From positions 472,501-536,500 of the forward strand of contig NZ_JAHBAG010000001.1 in assembly GCF_020510445.1 (NCBI RefSeq): DNA of 64,000 nt, given 5' to 3'. Below, in pieces: positions 17,331 through 25,357 of the stretch. The stretch is from Hydrogenophaga taeniospiralis (lineage in GTDB: Bacteria; Pseudomonadota; Gammaproteobacteria; Burkholderiales; Burkholderiaceae_C). Numbering within the stretch: the first letter of the stretch is position 1; each line of letters opens with the position of its first letter. The notes under the pieces are model-generated. The model was given only the letters and a program-made list of their open reading frames with translations, searched no databases and was not told where the DNA came from. Position numbers and translations under genes: made by a program.

Positions 17331-18137
17331 ATGCCTTCCCTGATGTTCCGCTTTCAACGCTTTGAGGCCCTGCTGCTGGGCTGCCTGCTGTGGGCCGCCG
17401 CCCCCTCCTTTGCCACCGCCCAGGGCTTTGCCGCGTACATCACGCCGCCCCGGTTCGACGTCAAGATCGCGCCCGGCCAGAGCCTGCGCCAGGTGTTCGA
17501 GATCCAGCACGTGGGCCAGCTCAAAGGGGGCTACCGCCTCTACACCAACGACTGGACCTACCAGCCGGACAACACTGTCATCTTCAGCGACGAGCTCGCG
17601 CCCGACAGCTGCCGCCCCTGGGTCGCGGTCGAACGGCGTGAGCTCACGCTGGAGCCCGGCGCGCGCTACCGCTTCCGGTTCGAAATCACCCCCCCGCCGG
17701 GCACGCCGGCGCGCGAATGCCGGTTCGCCATCATGGTCGAGGGCGTGGACCCGGCCAAGAGCAGCGTGGACGTGGGCGGGCGCATCGGCGTCATCGTCTA
17801 TGCCGCCATTGGCGGCGCCGAGCCCGTGCTTGAGCTTGCCGCCACCCGCGTGGCCATGGTCGGTGGCAAACCGGTCGCGATGCTGGACATCCGCAACCGC
17901 GGCAACGCCCACGGCCGGCTGGAGGGCTTCGTCAACGCCACGGACGCCACCGGCCGCCGCCTGGAAATGACCCCCACCGACATGCCCATCCTGCCCGGCG
18001 AAACGCGTGGCGTGGCGCTCGGGCCGGTGGTCGACGAGGGCCAGCCCGTGCCCGAGATCCGCTTCCCGCTGGCGGTCAAGGGCAGCCTGGAATGGGGCAA
18101 GAACCGTCTTCCGCTGGATGCGAGTTTTGCTCCATGA
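17331..18137 (+). CDS. PapD-like periplasmic chaperone candidate
   Basis: Periplasmic protein of 268 residues with a signal peptide (LLGCLLWAAAPSFATAQG). Two Ig-like halves are suggested. The first begins ITPPRFDVKIAPGQSLRQVF, with the proline/PGQ pattern of pilus chaperone G1 strands, and continues to RYRFRFEITPPPGTPA and CRFAIMVEG. The second contains VAMLDIRNRGNAHGRLEG. Two cysteines may pair. Resemblance to FimC/PapD chaperones is weak, so the call rests on fold pattern, length and position. ATG 17307 and 17343 are alternative starts. It overlaps the next gene by 4 bp. Confidence 0.6.
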   Translation: MPSLMFRFQRFEALLLGCLLWAAAPSFATAQGFAAYITPPRFDVKIAPGQSLRQVFEIQHVGQLKGGYRLYTNDWTYQPDNTVIFSDELAPDSCRPWVAVERRELTLEPGARYRFRFEITPPPGTPARECRFAIMVEGVDPAKSSVDVGGRIGVIVYAAIGGAEPVLELAATRVAMVGGKPVAMLDIRNRGNAHGRLEGFVNATDATGRRLEMTPTDMPILPGETRGVALGPVVDEGQPVPEIRFPLAVKGSLEWGKNRLPLDASFAP

Positions 18138-20128
18138 GCCTGGCGCCCCGGCCAGGCGGCATGCTGCTGGCGACCCTGATGGGCGCACTGGGCCCGGCGC
18201 AGGCCCAGACGCCCCCGGCCGCGACAGCGCCCGCCGCGGCCCCGGCCTATGTCGACCGCGTCATCGAAGGCCTGCAGCCCGAGACGCTGGACGAGGACGC
18301 CGGCTACGACTACGACCGCGCCGGATGGCCGCGCTTCCTCAAGCTGGAAACCCGGCTGGGCACCCAGCCCTTTGACGAAAGCCAGCGCACCCGGCTCGGC
18401 TACAGCATTTACGGCCTGCTGGAGACCCCCAACCACGGCACCCTGTCGCTGGACGGCAGCTTCACGCCCAGCGACCGCCAGGGCACCCTCACCCTGCGCC
18501 AGCGCGGCATGCCGCTCACCGGCGGCTGGCTGGCCAACCACGAGCTTGGCATCATCAGCACGCCCGCGCCCGCCATCACCCGGCTGCCCTCGCGCGTGTT
18601 CGTGCCCACCTCGATCCTGCAAGGTGCGGGCGGCGAGTGGGAAAACCTGGGCCAGGGCCTGCAGCTGCAGGCCGCCACCGGGGTGCCCGGGCAGCTGCAG
18701 ATCCAGCCGGCCTCCGGGTTCGAGCGGCTGGCGGGGCGGCGCACCGCCCTGGGCGCCCAGTGGCGGCCCGGCGCGGACGGCGCCAGCGACCCGCTCGGCG
18801 AATCGCGCGACGGCTGGACGCTGGCCCTGCAGCACGAAAGCGCGCAAGGCGTCGCCCCCGTGGGCTCGTCCAGCCCGACCGCCCCCCGGCTCGATGCCCA
18901 CGCCACCCTGGTCGCAGCCCGCCACGAGGGCGCCCAACACCGCCTGCAGGCCAAGGCCATGAGCAGCGACGTCAACGATGCGCGTGGCACGCTCGCCGGC
19001 TACTGGCTCGACGGCGAGTGGGACGACGGCCCCCGGCGTTACGGCGCGGGCCTGTACCGGCTCGATCCCGGGCTGAACTGGGCCAACCTGCCCATGGCCA
19101 ACGACGTCACCGGCGCCCACCTGAGCACCCACTGGCGCACCCGCCAGTGGTCGGCCGAGGGCTCGGTCGACTGGCTGCGCTCGGTCAGCGGCCGCAGTTC
19201 CGCCGGCTACTACGCCACCTCCAGCGCCCGCTGGCGCCTGAGCCGCGACAGCAACCTGGGCGTCGGCATGGCCCTGCGCGACTACGCCGGCCGGGCCTGG
19301 AGCAGCTACGGCGACTACCGCTGGCAGAACGGCTGGGGCACCAGCGGCCTGCGCCTGGAGCTCGAAGGCGGCGCCAGCCAGGGATCGTCCCGGCTGCTGA
19401 GCTACGACCAGGACTGGGCGGTGCCCCAGGGCTGGACGGTCTCCACCAGTCTGGGCGTGGGCCACGCCGGCGCCGATGCCAGCACCGGCCAGCCCGCCGA
19501 AAGCCTGTGGTCCAGCGCGGTCAGCTTCTCGGCCCCCGTGACCTCGCGCGCCAGCCTGCACGGCAGCCTCAACACCGAACACGCCAGCGCCAGCGCGAGC
19601 CGCAACAGCCTGAACCTGGGCGCCAGCTGGCGCATCGACACCCGCTGGAGCCTGGAAGGCAACGCCATCCGCTCCACCGGGCGCAGCCGCACGCGCAACT
19701 CGATCGACCCGCTGGCGCCGCCGCAGACCGCGGTCAACACCAGCGCCTACCGCTCGTTCCACGCCGTGCTGCGCTACGAGCTGCAGGCCGGCAGCCGCAG
19801 CGTGCCCATGGGCGGCAAACCCTCGGACGGGGGCGGGCGCATCGAAGGCACGGTGTATTTCGACGCCAACCGCAGCGGCACCCAGGAGGCCAGCGAAACC
19901 GGGGTGCCCGGCGCCACGGTCTACCTGGACAACCGCTACGCCGTGCGCACCGACACCCAGGGCCGCTTCGAATTTCCCTTCGTCGCCAGCGGCCCGCGTA
20001 CCGTGACCGTGCGCAACGACAGCCTGCCCCTGCCCTGGGGCGTGGTCGACGAGGGCCAGGCCAAGGTGGACGTGCGGCTGCGCGAAACCACCCGGCTCAG
20101 CCTGCCGGTGCAGCGCAGCGACAACTGA
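18134..20128 (+). CDS. outer-membrane beta-barrel with C-terminal SdrD-B-like domain (usher-like position)
   Basis: Exported protein of 664 residues; signal peptide ends AQA before QTPP. From about residue 60 to 560 it is full of alternating amphipathic strands (LSLDGSFTPS, WTLALQHES, LRLELEGGAS, WTVSTSLGVG, LHGSLNTEH, SLNLGASWRIDT) typical of a large outer-membrane barrel. The last 95 residues form a small beta domain beginning GRIEGTVYFDANRSGTQEAS and containing TDTQGRFEFPFV, like SdrD-B/carboxypeptidase-regulatory domains. It sits where a fimbrial usher would be. However, it is shorter than the 800-plus residues of FimD-type ushers and lacks their recognisable N-domain and plug. Its start overlaps the chaperone stop by 4 bp. 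Confidence 0.6.
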   Translation: MSLAPRPGGMLLATLMGALGPAQAQTPPAATAPAAAPAYVDRVIEGLQPETLDEDAGYDYDRAGWPRFLKLETRLGTQPFDESQRTRLGYSIYGLLETPNHGTLSLDGSFTPSDRQGTLTLRQRGMPLTGGWLANHELGIISTPAPAITRLPSRVFVPTSILQGAGGEWENLGQGLQLQAATGVPGQLQIQPASGFERLAGRRTALGAQWRPGADGASDPLGESRDGWTLALQHESAQGVAPVGSSSPTAPRLDAHATLVAARHEGAQHRLQAKAMSSDVNDARGTLAGYWLDGEWDDGPRRYGAGLYRLDPGLNWANLPMANDVTGAHLSTHWRTRQWSAEGSVDWLRSVSGRSSAGYYATSSARWRLSRDSNLGVGMALRDYAGRAWSSYGDYRWQNGWGTSGLRLELEGGASQGSSRLLSYDQDWAVPQGWTVSTSLGVGHAGADASTGQPAESLWSSAVSFSAPVTSRASLHGSLNTEHASASASRNSLNLGASWRIDTRWSLEGNAIRSTGRSRTRNSIDPLAPPQTAVNTSAYRSFHAVLRYELQAGSRSVPMGGKPSDGGGRIEGTVYFDANRSGTQEASETGVPGATVYLDNRYAVRTDTQGRFEFPFVASGPRTVTVRNDSLPLPWGVVDEGQAKVDVRLRETTRLSLPVQRSDN

Positions 20129-20208
20129 GCGGCTGAGCGTCTTTCGCTCATGCCCGCCCGGCCGCCGATCACCATCAAGTTGGGCCACCAGCCGCCGATA
20201 CAGGGGGC

Positions 20209-20688
20209 ATGTCCGCGCCCCTTCGCCCCTTGCTGCCGCCGTTGCTGGCCGCGCTCGGCCTGCTGTTCAGTCCGGCCGCCAGCATGGGCGAGAGCGCGAG
20301 CACATCGGGCGCCCTGAGCGCCAGCGCCACGCTGGACATCCGCATCGTCGTCCCGCCGGTGATCCGCGTGCTGGAAAACAACCATCCGCAGCAGCTCGAC
20401 ACCTCCGCCAGCGGCGAGGCCAGCGCCGAGCAACGCCTGGTGGTGCTGTCCACCATGAAGCGGGGTTTCTGCGTCTTGCTGCGGCGCTCCACGCCCCAAC
20501 TCGGCACATGGGAGCTGCAGACCGCCCCACAAAGCGGCATCCAGCTCAGCCCGACGGCCGACGGCTACCGCCTCTGTGGCACCCGTCCGGGGCGTTACAC
20601 CGTGCTGTTGCAACACCGATTTGCTAGCAACAACGCCAGCGCCACCGCGCTGAGCTGGCCCGTACAGACCGATATCTCGGCCATCTGA
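20209..20688 (+). CDS. exported subunit-like protein F
   Basis: Exported protein of 159 residues with an AGGGGG ribosome site before ATG 20209 and a signal peptide (LPPLLAALGLLFSPAAS). The mature N-terminus ATLDIRIVVPPVIRVLE repeats the first strand of subunit A, and the end (GRYTVLLQHRF) mirrors the GTYTGRVTYT strand. The middle differs, with two cysteines (GFCVLL and RLCGT). It is probably another structural or anchoring subunit of the same system. It is the last gene before the IS630 element, so the operon may have been longer. Confidence 0.65.
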   Translation: MSAPLRPLLPPLLAALGLLFSPAASMGESASTSGALSASATLDIRIVVPPVIRVLENNHPQQLDTSASGEASAEQRLVVLSTMKRGFCVLLRRSTPQLGTWELQTAPQSGIQLSPTADGYRLCGTRPGRYTVLLQHRFASNNASATALSWPVQTDISAI

Positions 20689-20696
20689 GCCCCCGC

Positions 20697-20718
20697 TTCG
20701 TGGCCGCTCGTCCACGAA
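20697..20718 (+). other. hairpin after the fibre operon
   Basis: TTCGTGG and CCACGAA form a 7-bp stem with an 8-nt loop, 9 bp after the last stop. There is no T-run behind it, so it is a weak terminator candidate only. Confidence 0.35.
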
Positions 20719-20783
20719 AACGGGTTTCGGGATGTAAACCCCACATCCGCAACCGTGCCCCCGTTACATGGGCCCAGGGGGGT

Positions 20784-20811
20784 GGTGCGCCAATTTGTTC
20801 TGTACTTATCG
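20784..20811. repeat. left terminal inverted repeat of the IS630 element
   Basis: Begins GGTGCGCCAATT and ends ACTTATCG. The transposase stop codon (complement of TTA at 20806-20808) lies inside it. Confidence 0.7.
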
Positions 20812-21867
20812 CCCGACGCGCGCCAACGCGACCTTGGCGGGGGTGGCGCTGGTGACAACCGACGCGCTGGCCGTCCAGATGAACGGTTTGGGTCTTTGAT
20901 CGTGATGTTCGATGTACAGCGCAATGGCCTGCCGAAGTTCGGCCACGCGGGTGAAGCTGTCGCGTCTGATGCGGTGCTCGAAGATGTCGCGGAGAAAACG
21001 CTTGACCATGTTCAACCACGAGGTGTTGGCGGGGGTTGAGTGCACGACCACGCGCGGGTGTTCGGCCAGCCAGGCCTGGACCTCGGGGTACTCGGGGCTG
21101 GCGTCGTTGTCGACGATCAGGTGCAACTTCAGGTGCTTGGGCGTCTTGCGATCGATCAGGCGCAGGAACCTGAGCCACTCCTCGTGGCGATGCCGGTCCT
21201 GGCACATCGAGATCACCGTTCCGTCCAGCGTGTTGAGCGCGGCAAACAGCGTTGTCGTGCCATTGCGCTTGTGGTCGTGGGTCATGGTGCCGGCGCGTCC
21301 GGGCTCGCTGCGGTGCAGCATCTGGAGCTGGCTCTTTTCGCCACTGCTGAGCACCAGCGCATGCTCGCGCGGGTTCATGTAGAGCCCCACGACATCGACC
21401 AGTTCGTCCTCGAAGCGAGGCGGCGTGCGTGAGACCTTGGTGTCCTGCAGGTGCGGCTGGATTCCATTGCGCTGCCACACCCGGCGGATGGTCGTGGCGC
21501 TCAGGCCCAGATGGGCCGCCAAGGTGCGTGTGCTCCAGTGCGTGGTCTGCGCCCGTGGCTTGTGCAGCGTCGTGTTCAGGATGTGCGACTCCACCTCGGG
21601 CGTCACGCTCGGTGTGCGTCCCGGGCGCGAGGCGTCCTGCAGCAAGGCCTGGAGGCCGCCTTCCATGAAGCGCCTCCGCCACAACGCCACTTGCCGCCGG
21701 TCGAGCTTGACCTCGTTGGCGATGTCCTTGTTCTGCCAGCCTTGCGCCGCCAGCAAGACGATGCTGGCGCGTTGCTGCACGCGCGCCTCGACCCGCCGTC
21801 CCTTGGACAGCGTGCGCAACCCACGCTCGGTCTGCGCATCCAGCTCAATCGCCTCGGCCACTCGCAT
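20806..21867 (-). CDS. IS630-family transposase, catalytically degraded
   Basis: DDE transposase of 353 residues, full length with no frameshift and an AGGAGG site before ATG 21867. The N-terminal HTH region (WQNKDIANEVKLDRRQVALW) and the core (GTMTHDHKRNGTTTLFAALN, LHLIVDN, IRRDSF, YIEHHDQRPKPFIWTA) identify the family. From my knowledge of close IS630 relatives, the first catalytic Asp sits in VDEKSQ; here it is SSGEKSQ (Gly176). The final Glu sits in LN-V-E-R; here it is LNMVKR (Lys289). Only the middle Asp253 remains. Each change is one transition from the expected codon. It should be inactive. Confidence 0.9.
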   Translation of the reverse strand: MRVAEAIELDAQTERGLRTLSKGRRVEARVQQRASIVLLAAQGWQNKDIANEVKLDRRQVALWRRRFMEGGLQALLQDASRPGRTPSVTPEVESHILNTTLHKPRAQTTHWSTRTLAAHLGLSATTIRRVWQRNGIQPHLQDTKVSRTPPRFEDELVDVVGLYMNPREHALVLSSGEKSQLQMLHRSEPGRAGTMTHDHKRNGTTTLFAALNTLDGTVISMCQDRHRHEEWLRFLRLIDRKTPKHLKLHLIVDNDASPEYPEVQAWLAEHPRVVVHSTPANTSWLNMVKRFLRDIFEHRIRRDSFTRVAELRQAIALYIEHHDQRPKPFIWTASASVVTSATPAKVALARVGR

Positions 21868-21903
21868 CGCGTCAACCTCCTGAAGCGCTGAAGTCTGCCA
21901 GAG

Positions 21904-21931
21904 ACCATAAGTTCATTCAATTACGGCGCAC
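21904..21931. repeat. right terminal inverted repeat of the IS630 element
   Basis: Read on the minus strand it begins GGTGCGCCGTAATT and ends ACTTATGG, matching the left end in its outer eight bases and inner ACTTAT block. Confidence 0.7.
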
Positions 21932-22209
21932 CGCACCAGCGCTCCCCCGGCAGCACATGAAACCAGATTTCGATACATCGCAATCCTTGTTGAAGGAACT
22001 CAAAGCTCGTTACATGCGGCTTTTGTGCGTGCCCTAACAATGAAAAAGACGAGCGCAGGGTTGCATGCCTGCGCAGAACCCAACGAACCCAGGATGTCCA
22101 TGTATGCCGTGCTTTTGCCACCTGACGCCCCAGCGCGCCATGCGAGTGCATACCATGCACCCGCATGGGGCCCGCCCATTGGCCAACCCCATCCGCAGCG
22201 AGCGTTGAC
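21932..22209 (+). other. leader/promoter region of the exopolysaccharide locus
   Basis: 278 bp without a gene between the IS element and the initiating transferase gene. It is noticeably less GC-rich than its surroundings in the first half and carries a long inverted repeat near its 3' end (22139-22167). The locus promoter should lie here; no clear -35/-10 pair stood out. Confidence 0.5.
22139..22167. promoter_or_regulatory. 13-bp inverted repeat upstream of the exopolysaccharide locus
   Basis: CATGCGAGTGCAT-ACC-ATGCACCCGCATG: arms match at 12 of 13 positions around a 3-nt spacer, ending 42 bp before the first ATG of the locus. It could be an operator for a dimeric regulator, or an RNA hairpin in the leader. 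No regulator gene lies in the locus itself. Confidence 0.55.
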
Positions 22210-23793
22210 ATGGCCCGCGCACGCACCCATCCACAAGAGACGCTAGAGAGGCACGCGCCGGCCGAAGGCGGCCCGGGCACCGTCGTCCCTCTCTACAACG
22301 AACACGACCTGGCCCGCAGCCTGGCCCCCTGGGCCAACCTCGCCCGGCGCCAGCAGGAGGTGAAAGTCTGGCTGGTGTTCACCGACCTGGCCGTGCTCGC
22401 GTTCTGCTTCATCGCCGGGCGGCTGCCCGCGTGGCTTCGCGACGAGATGAGCCTCTCGCAGGCCATGAACGTCTGGTGGGCCACCAATGGCCACCTGCGC
22501 ATCACGCTGTTCGCCGCCGTTGCCCTGACCATGGTGAGCTGGATGTGGACCGTGCAGGGCCACTACACGGCCCACCGCCGAAAGCCCTGGTGGGACGAAG
22601 CGCGCCAGATGATCCAGGTCATCGTGCTCGCGGCGCTGCTCGACGCCATGGTCATGTACCTCGCCAAGTGGCCGCTCTCGCGCCTGTGGACCGGCGCCAC
22701 CTGGGGCCTCGTGCTCGTCTGCCTGCCGCTGGCGCGCCTGGCCGTGCGCACCGGCTTGCTGCGCGCCGGCCTGCTGACCCAGCCCTACGTGCTCATCGGC
22801 CACCCCGACGACGTTGAAAAAGCCGCCGCCGCCCTGGCCAGCGAGCCGCTGCTGGGCTACCGGCCCGTGGCCGTGGTCTGCCCGGACCCCGGCGCGCGAC
22901 TGGTCAACCTCGGGGGCGGCCAGATGGCCGCGCCCACCGCGCTCACCCCGGGTGTGCGCGCGTTCCTCGCCCGGCCCGGGCCCCACCAGCTGGTGGGCGT
23001 TCTCGGCATCCGCGACAACAACTGGCTGCGCGAACTGGCGCAGGAGCTCATGCTCACCCGCGACGACCTGGTCATGGTGCCCGCGCTCGGCGGCCTGCCC
23101 ATCTACGGCATGGAGGTCTCGCACTTCTTCAGCCACGAAGTGCTGCTGCTGCGCGCCCGCAACAACCTCAACCGGCGCGGCCCGCAAGTGCTCAAACGCG
23201 CGCTCGACATCGTGGGCGCCGCCGCCCTGCTGGTGCTGCTCGCGCCGCTGTTTGCCTGGGTCGCGTGGCGCATCAAGCGCGACGACGCCGGCCCCGTGTT
23301 CTTCGTGCAAAAGCGCGTGGGGGTGGACGGCCAGCTGTTCGACTTCATCAAGTTCCGCAGCATGGTGATGGACGCCGACGGCGCCCTGGAGCGCTGGAAG
23401 ACCGAAAACGAAAAGCTCTACGTGCAGTACCTGGCCAGCAACTTCAAGCTCGCCAACGACCCGCGCATCACCCCCATCGGCCATTTCATCCGCCGCACCA
23501 GCATCGACGAGCTGCCCCAGCTCATCAACGTGCTCAAGGGCGACATGAGCCTGGTGGGACCGCGCCCGCTGCTGGCCCGCGAACTGGGCGAGTACGGCAA
23601 GAGCATCGCCGCCTACGGCAAGGCCCGCCCCGGCATCACCGGCCTGTGGCAGATCAGCGGGCGCAGCGCCAGCACCTTCCAGCACCGCATCAACATGGAC
23701 CTCTGGTACGTGCGCAACTGGTCGCTCTGGTACGACCTCGTGATCATGCTGCGCACCGTGCGCGTGGTGCTCAGGCAAGAAGGCGCCTGCTGA
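22210..23793 (+). CDS. WbaP-type undecaprenyl-phosphate sugar-phosphate transferase
   Basis: Initiates the repeat unit by moving a hexose-1-phosphate (galactose or glucose) from UDP-sugar to undecaprenyl phosphate at the inner membrane. The 527-residue protein has four or so N-terminal helices (about residues 55-190), a CoA-binding-like middle region, a further helix (ALDIVGAAALLVLLAPLFAW) and the catalytic bacterial sugar-transferase domain with KRVGVDGQLFDFIKFRSMV, RRTSIDELPQLINVLKGDMS, GPRPLL and KARPGITGLWQISGRS. This is the full WbaP layout. It is the first gene of the locus; the sugar cannot be told from sequence. Confidence 0.92.
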   Translation: MARARTHPQETLERHAPAEGGPGTVVPLYNEHDLARSLAPWANLARRQQEVKVWLVFTDLAVLAFCFIAGRLPAWLRDEMSLSQAMNVWWATNGHLRITLFAAVALTMVSWMWTVQGHYTAHRRKPWWDEARQMIQVIVLAALLDAMVMYLAKWPLSRLWTGATWGLVLVCLPLARLAVRTGLLRAGLLTQPYVLIGHPDDVEKAAAALASEPLLGYRPVAVVCPDPGARLVNLGGGQMAAPTALTPGVRAFLARPGPHQLVGVLGIRDNNWLRELAQELMLTRDDLVMVPALGGLPIYGMEVSHFFSHEVLLLRARNNLNRRGPQVLKRALDIVGAAALLVLLAPLFAWVAWRIKRDDAGPVFFVQKRVGVDGQLFDFIKFRSMVMDADGALERWKTENEKLYVQYLASNFKLANDPRITPIGHFIRRTSIDELPQLINVLKGDMSLVGPRPLLARELGEYGKSIAAYGKARPGITGLWQISGRSASTFQHRINMDLWYVRNWSLWYDLVIMLRTVRVVLRQEGAC

Positions 23794-23821
23794 CTCCCAC
23801 CTGAGCTTGTTGTCCCACCGC

Positions 23822-23857
23822 GCCGCCCGCATGCCCTCCACAGACAACGCGGGCGGC
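23822..23857. other. perfect 9-bp inverted repeat between the initiating transferase and manC
   Basis: GCCGCCCGC and GCGGGCGGC around an 18-nt loop in the 81 bp gap. No T-run follows, so it is not a classical terminator. It may be a processing or attenuation hairpin that separates expression of the first gene from the nucleotide-sugar genes. Confidence 0.45.
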
Positions 23858-23874
23858 CCACCCATCCCCTATCC

Positions 23875-25323
23875 ATGCTGCACCGCACCATCATCACCCC
23901 TGTCATCCTCTGCGGCGGCGCCGGCACCCGGCTCTGGCCGCTGAGCCGCAAGAGCCTGCCCAAGCAGTTCGTGCCCCTGATCGGCGGCAAGAGCCTGCTG
24001 CAGCTCACGCTGGAGCGCGTGCGCCCGCTCGGCCCCAACCTCATGGTCGTCACCGCCGAAGGCCACCGCTTCATGGTGGCCGACGCGCTGCAAAGATCGC
24101 CCGGTGCGGCCCAGGTGATCCTGGAGCCCGTGGCGCGCAACACCGCCGCTGCCATGGCGCTCGCCGCCCTGCTGTCGGCGCAGAACGGCGAACCCGAGGC
24201 CCTGCTGCTCTTCTGCCCGTCCGACCACCACATCCCCGACGCCGTGGCCTTCGTCAGCACCGTCGAGCAGGGCGTGCCAGCGGCCGAAAGCGGCGCCATC
24301 GTCACCTTCGGCATCGTGCCGAGCTCCCCGAGCACCGCCTATGGCTACATCGAGCACGGTGCCTCCCGGGCCGGCCAGGCCCTGGCGGTTGAGCGCTTCA
24401 TCGAAAAGCCCAACGCCGACAAGGCCCTACAGCTGCTGCTGAGCGGCCAGGTCCTGTGGAACGCGGGCATCTTTCTGTGCCGCGCCAGCGCCCTGCTGCA
24501 GGCCCTGCAGCAACACGCGCCGGACATCCTGGCCAGTTGCCGCGAAGCCCTGCCCGCGCCGGTCGATCCGGCCACCGCCGAACCCGGCACGCACTGGGTG
24601 GCACCGCTGCCCGGCGCCTTCGCCGCCTGCCGTTCGCAAAGCATCGACTACGCCGTCATGGAACACCATGCCCATGTGGCGGTGGTGCCCTACACCGGCG
24701 CCTGGAGCGACGTCGGCAGCTGGAACGCCGTGGCCGAGCTCACGCCCGCCGACGCCGAAGGCAACCGCGTCCAGGGCCAGGGCTTCGTCCCGCTCTCGCG
24801 CGACACCTACATCCACGCGCCCCACCGCCCGGTGGTCGCGCTCGGCACCCAGAACCTGTTCATCATCGACACGCCCGATGCCCTGCTGGTGGCCCACCGC
24901 GACTGCGCCGAACAGGTGAAAGACGTGGTGGCCCAGCTGGAGAGCCTGGAGTGCGCGCAGGCCGTGATCCACCGCAAGGTGGCCCGCCCCTGGGGCTGGT
25001 ACGACAGCATCGACATCGGCGAGCGCTTCCAGGTCAAGCGCATCGGCGTCAAGCCCGGCGCCGCGCTCAGCCTGCAAAAGCACCACCACCGCGCCGAACA
25101 CTGGATCGTCGTCAAGGGCACGGCCGAAGTCACCCGCGGCCGCGAGACCTTCCTGCTGTCGGAAAACCAGTCCACCTACATCCCCATCGGCGAGCTGCAC
25201 CGCCTGCGCAACCCCGGCAAGCTGGAGCTGGAAATGATCGAAGTGCAGTCCGGCAGCTACCTCGGGGAAGACGACATCGTCCGCCTCGAAGACACCTATG
25301 GCCGTGTGCCGGCCACCCAGTGA
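23875..25323 (+). CDS. manC: mannose-1-phosphate guanylyltransferase / mannose-6-phosphate isomerase
   Basis: Bifunctional type II enzyme (482 residues) that isomerises fructose-6-P to mannose-6-P and makes GDP-mannose from mannose-1-P. The N-terminal nucleotidyltransferase has [28 protein letters not shown] and [10 protein letters not shown]. The C-terminal cupin isomerase has [29 protein letters not shown] and [11 protein letters not shown]. No phosphomannomutase gene is in the locus, so that step must be encoded elsewhere. It supplies gmd and fcl just downstream. Confidence 0.95.
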   Translation: MLHRTIITPVILCGGAGTRLWPLSRKSLPKQFVPLIGGKSLLQLTLERVRPLGPNLMVVTAEGHRFMVADALQRSPGAAQVILEPVARNTAAAMALAALLSAQNGEPEALLLFCPSDHHIPDAVAFVSTVEQGVPAAESGAIVTFGIVPSSPSTAYGYIEHGASRAGQALAVERFIEKPNADKALQLLLSGQVLWNAGIFLCRASALLQALQQHAPDILASCREALPAPVDPATAEPGTHWVAPLPGAFAACRSQSIDYAVMEHHAHVAVVPYTGAWSDVGSWNAVAELTPADAEGNRVQGQGFVPLSRDTYIHAPHRPVVALGTQNLFIIDTPDALLVAHRDCAEQVKDVVAQLESLECAQAVIHRKVARPWGWYDSIDIGERFQVKRIGVKPGAALSLQKHHHRAEHWIVVKGTAEVTRGRETFLLSENQSTYIPIGELHRLRNPGKLELEMIEVQSGSYLGEDDIVRLEDTYGRVPATQ

Positions 25324-25357
25324 CCCCCTCTCTCCCTCCCACTCTGAAAGGTTCGTC

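Larger units (their letters stand above)
20784..21931 (-). mobile_element. IS630-family insertion sequence, probably immobile
   Basis: An 1148-bp element holding one transposase gene between imperfect terminal inverted repeats (18 of 28 positions match, including GGTGCGCC at the tips and an ACTTAT block). It separates the fibre operon from the exopolysaccharide locus. I see no TA dinucleotide at either junction, although the family duplicates TA on insertion. Together with the damaged transposase this points to an old insertion. Confidence 0.8.

Noticed and set aside
15490..18137. Classical type 1 or P pilus operon
   Set aside because: Subunits lack the typical pilin disulfide pattern, the barrel is too short for FimD, and the chaperone resemblance is weak.
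20784..22209. Genomic island or prophage edge
   Set aside because: No integrase, tRNA or att-like direct repeats; only one IS element, and codon use on both sides is alike.
22034..22246. Open frames on both strands in the exopolysaccharide leader
   Set aside because: They overlap the palindrome and the start of the initiating transferase, and have no ribosome sites or domains.
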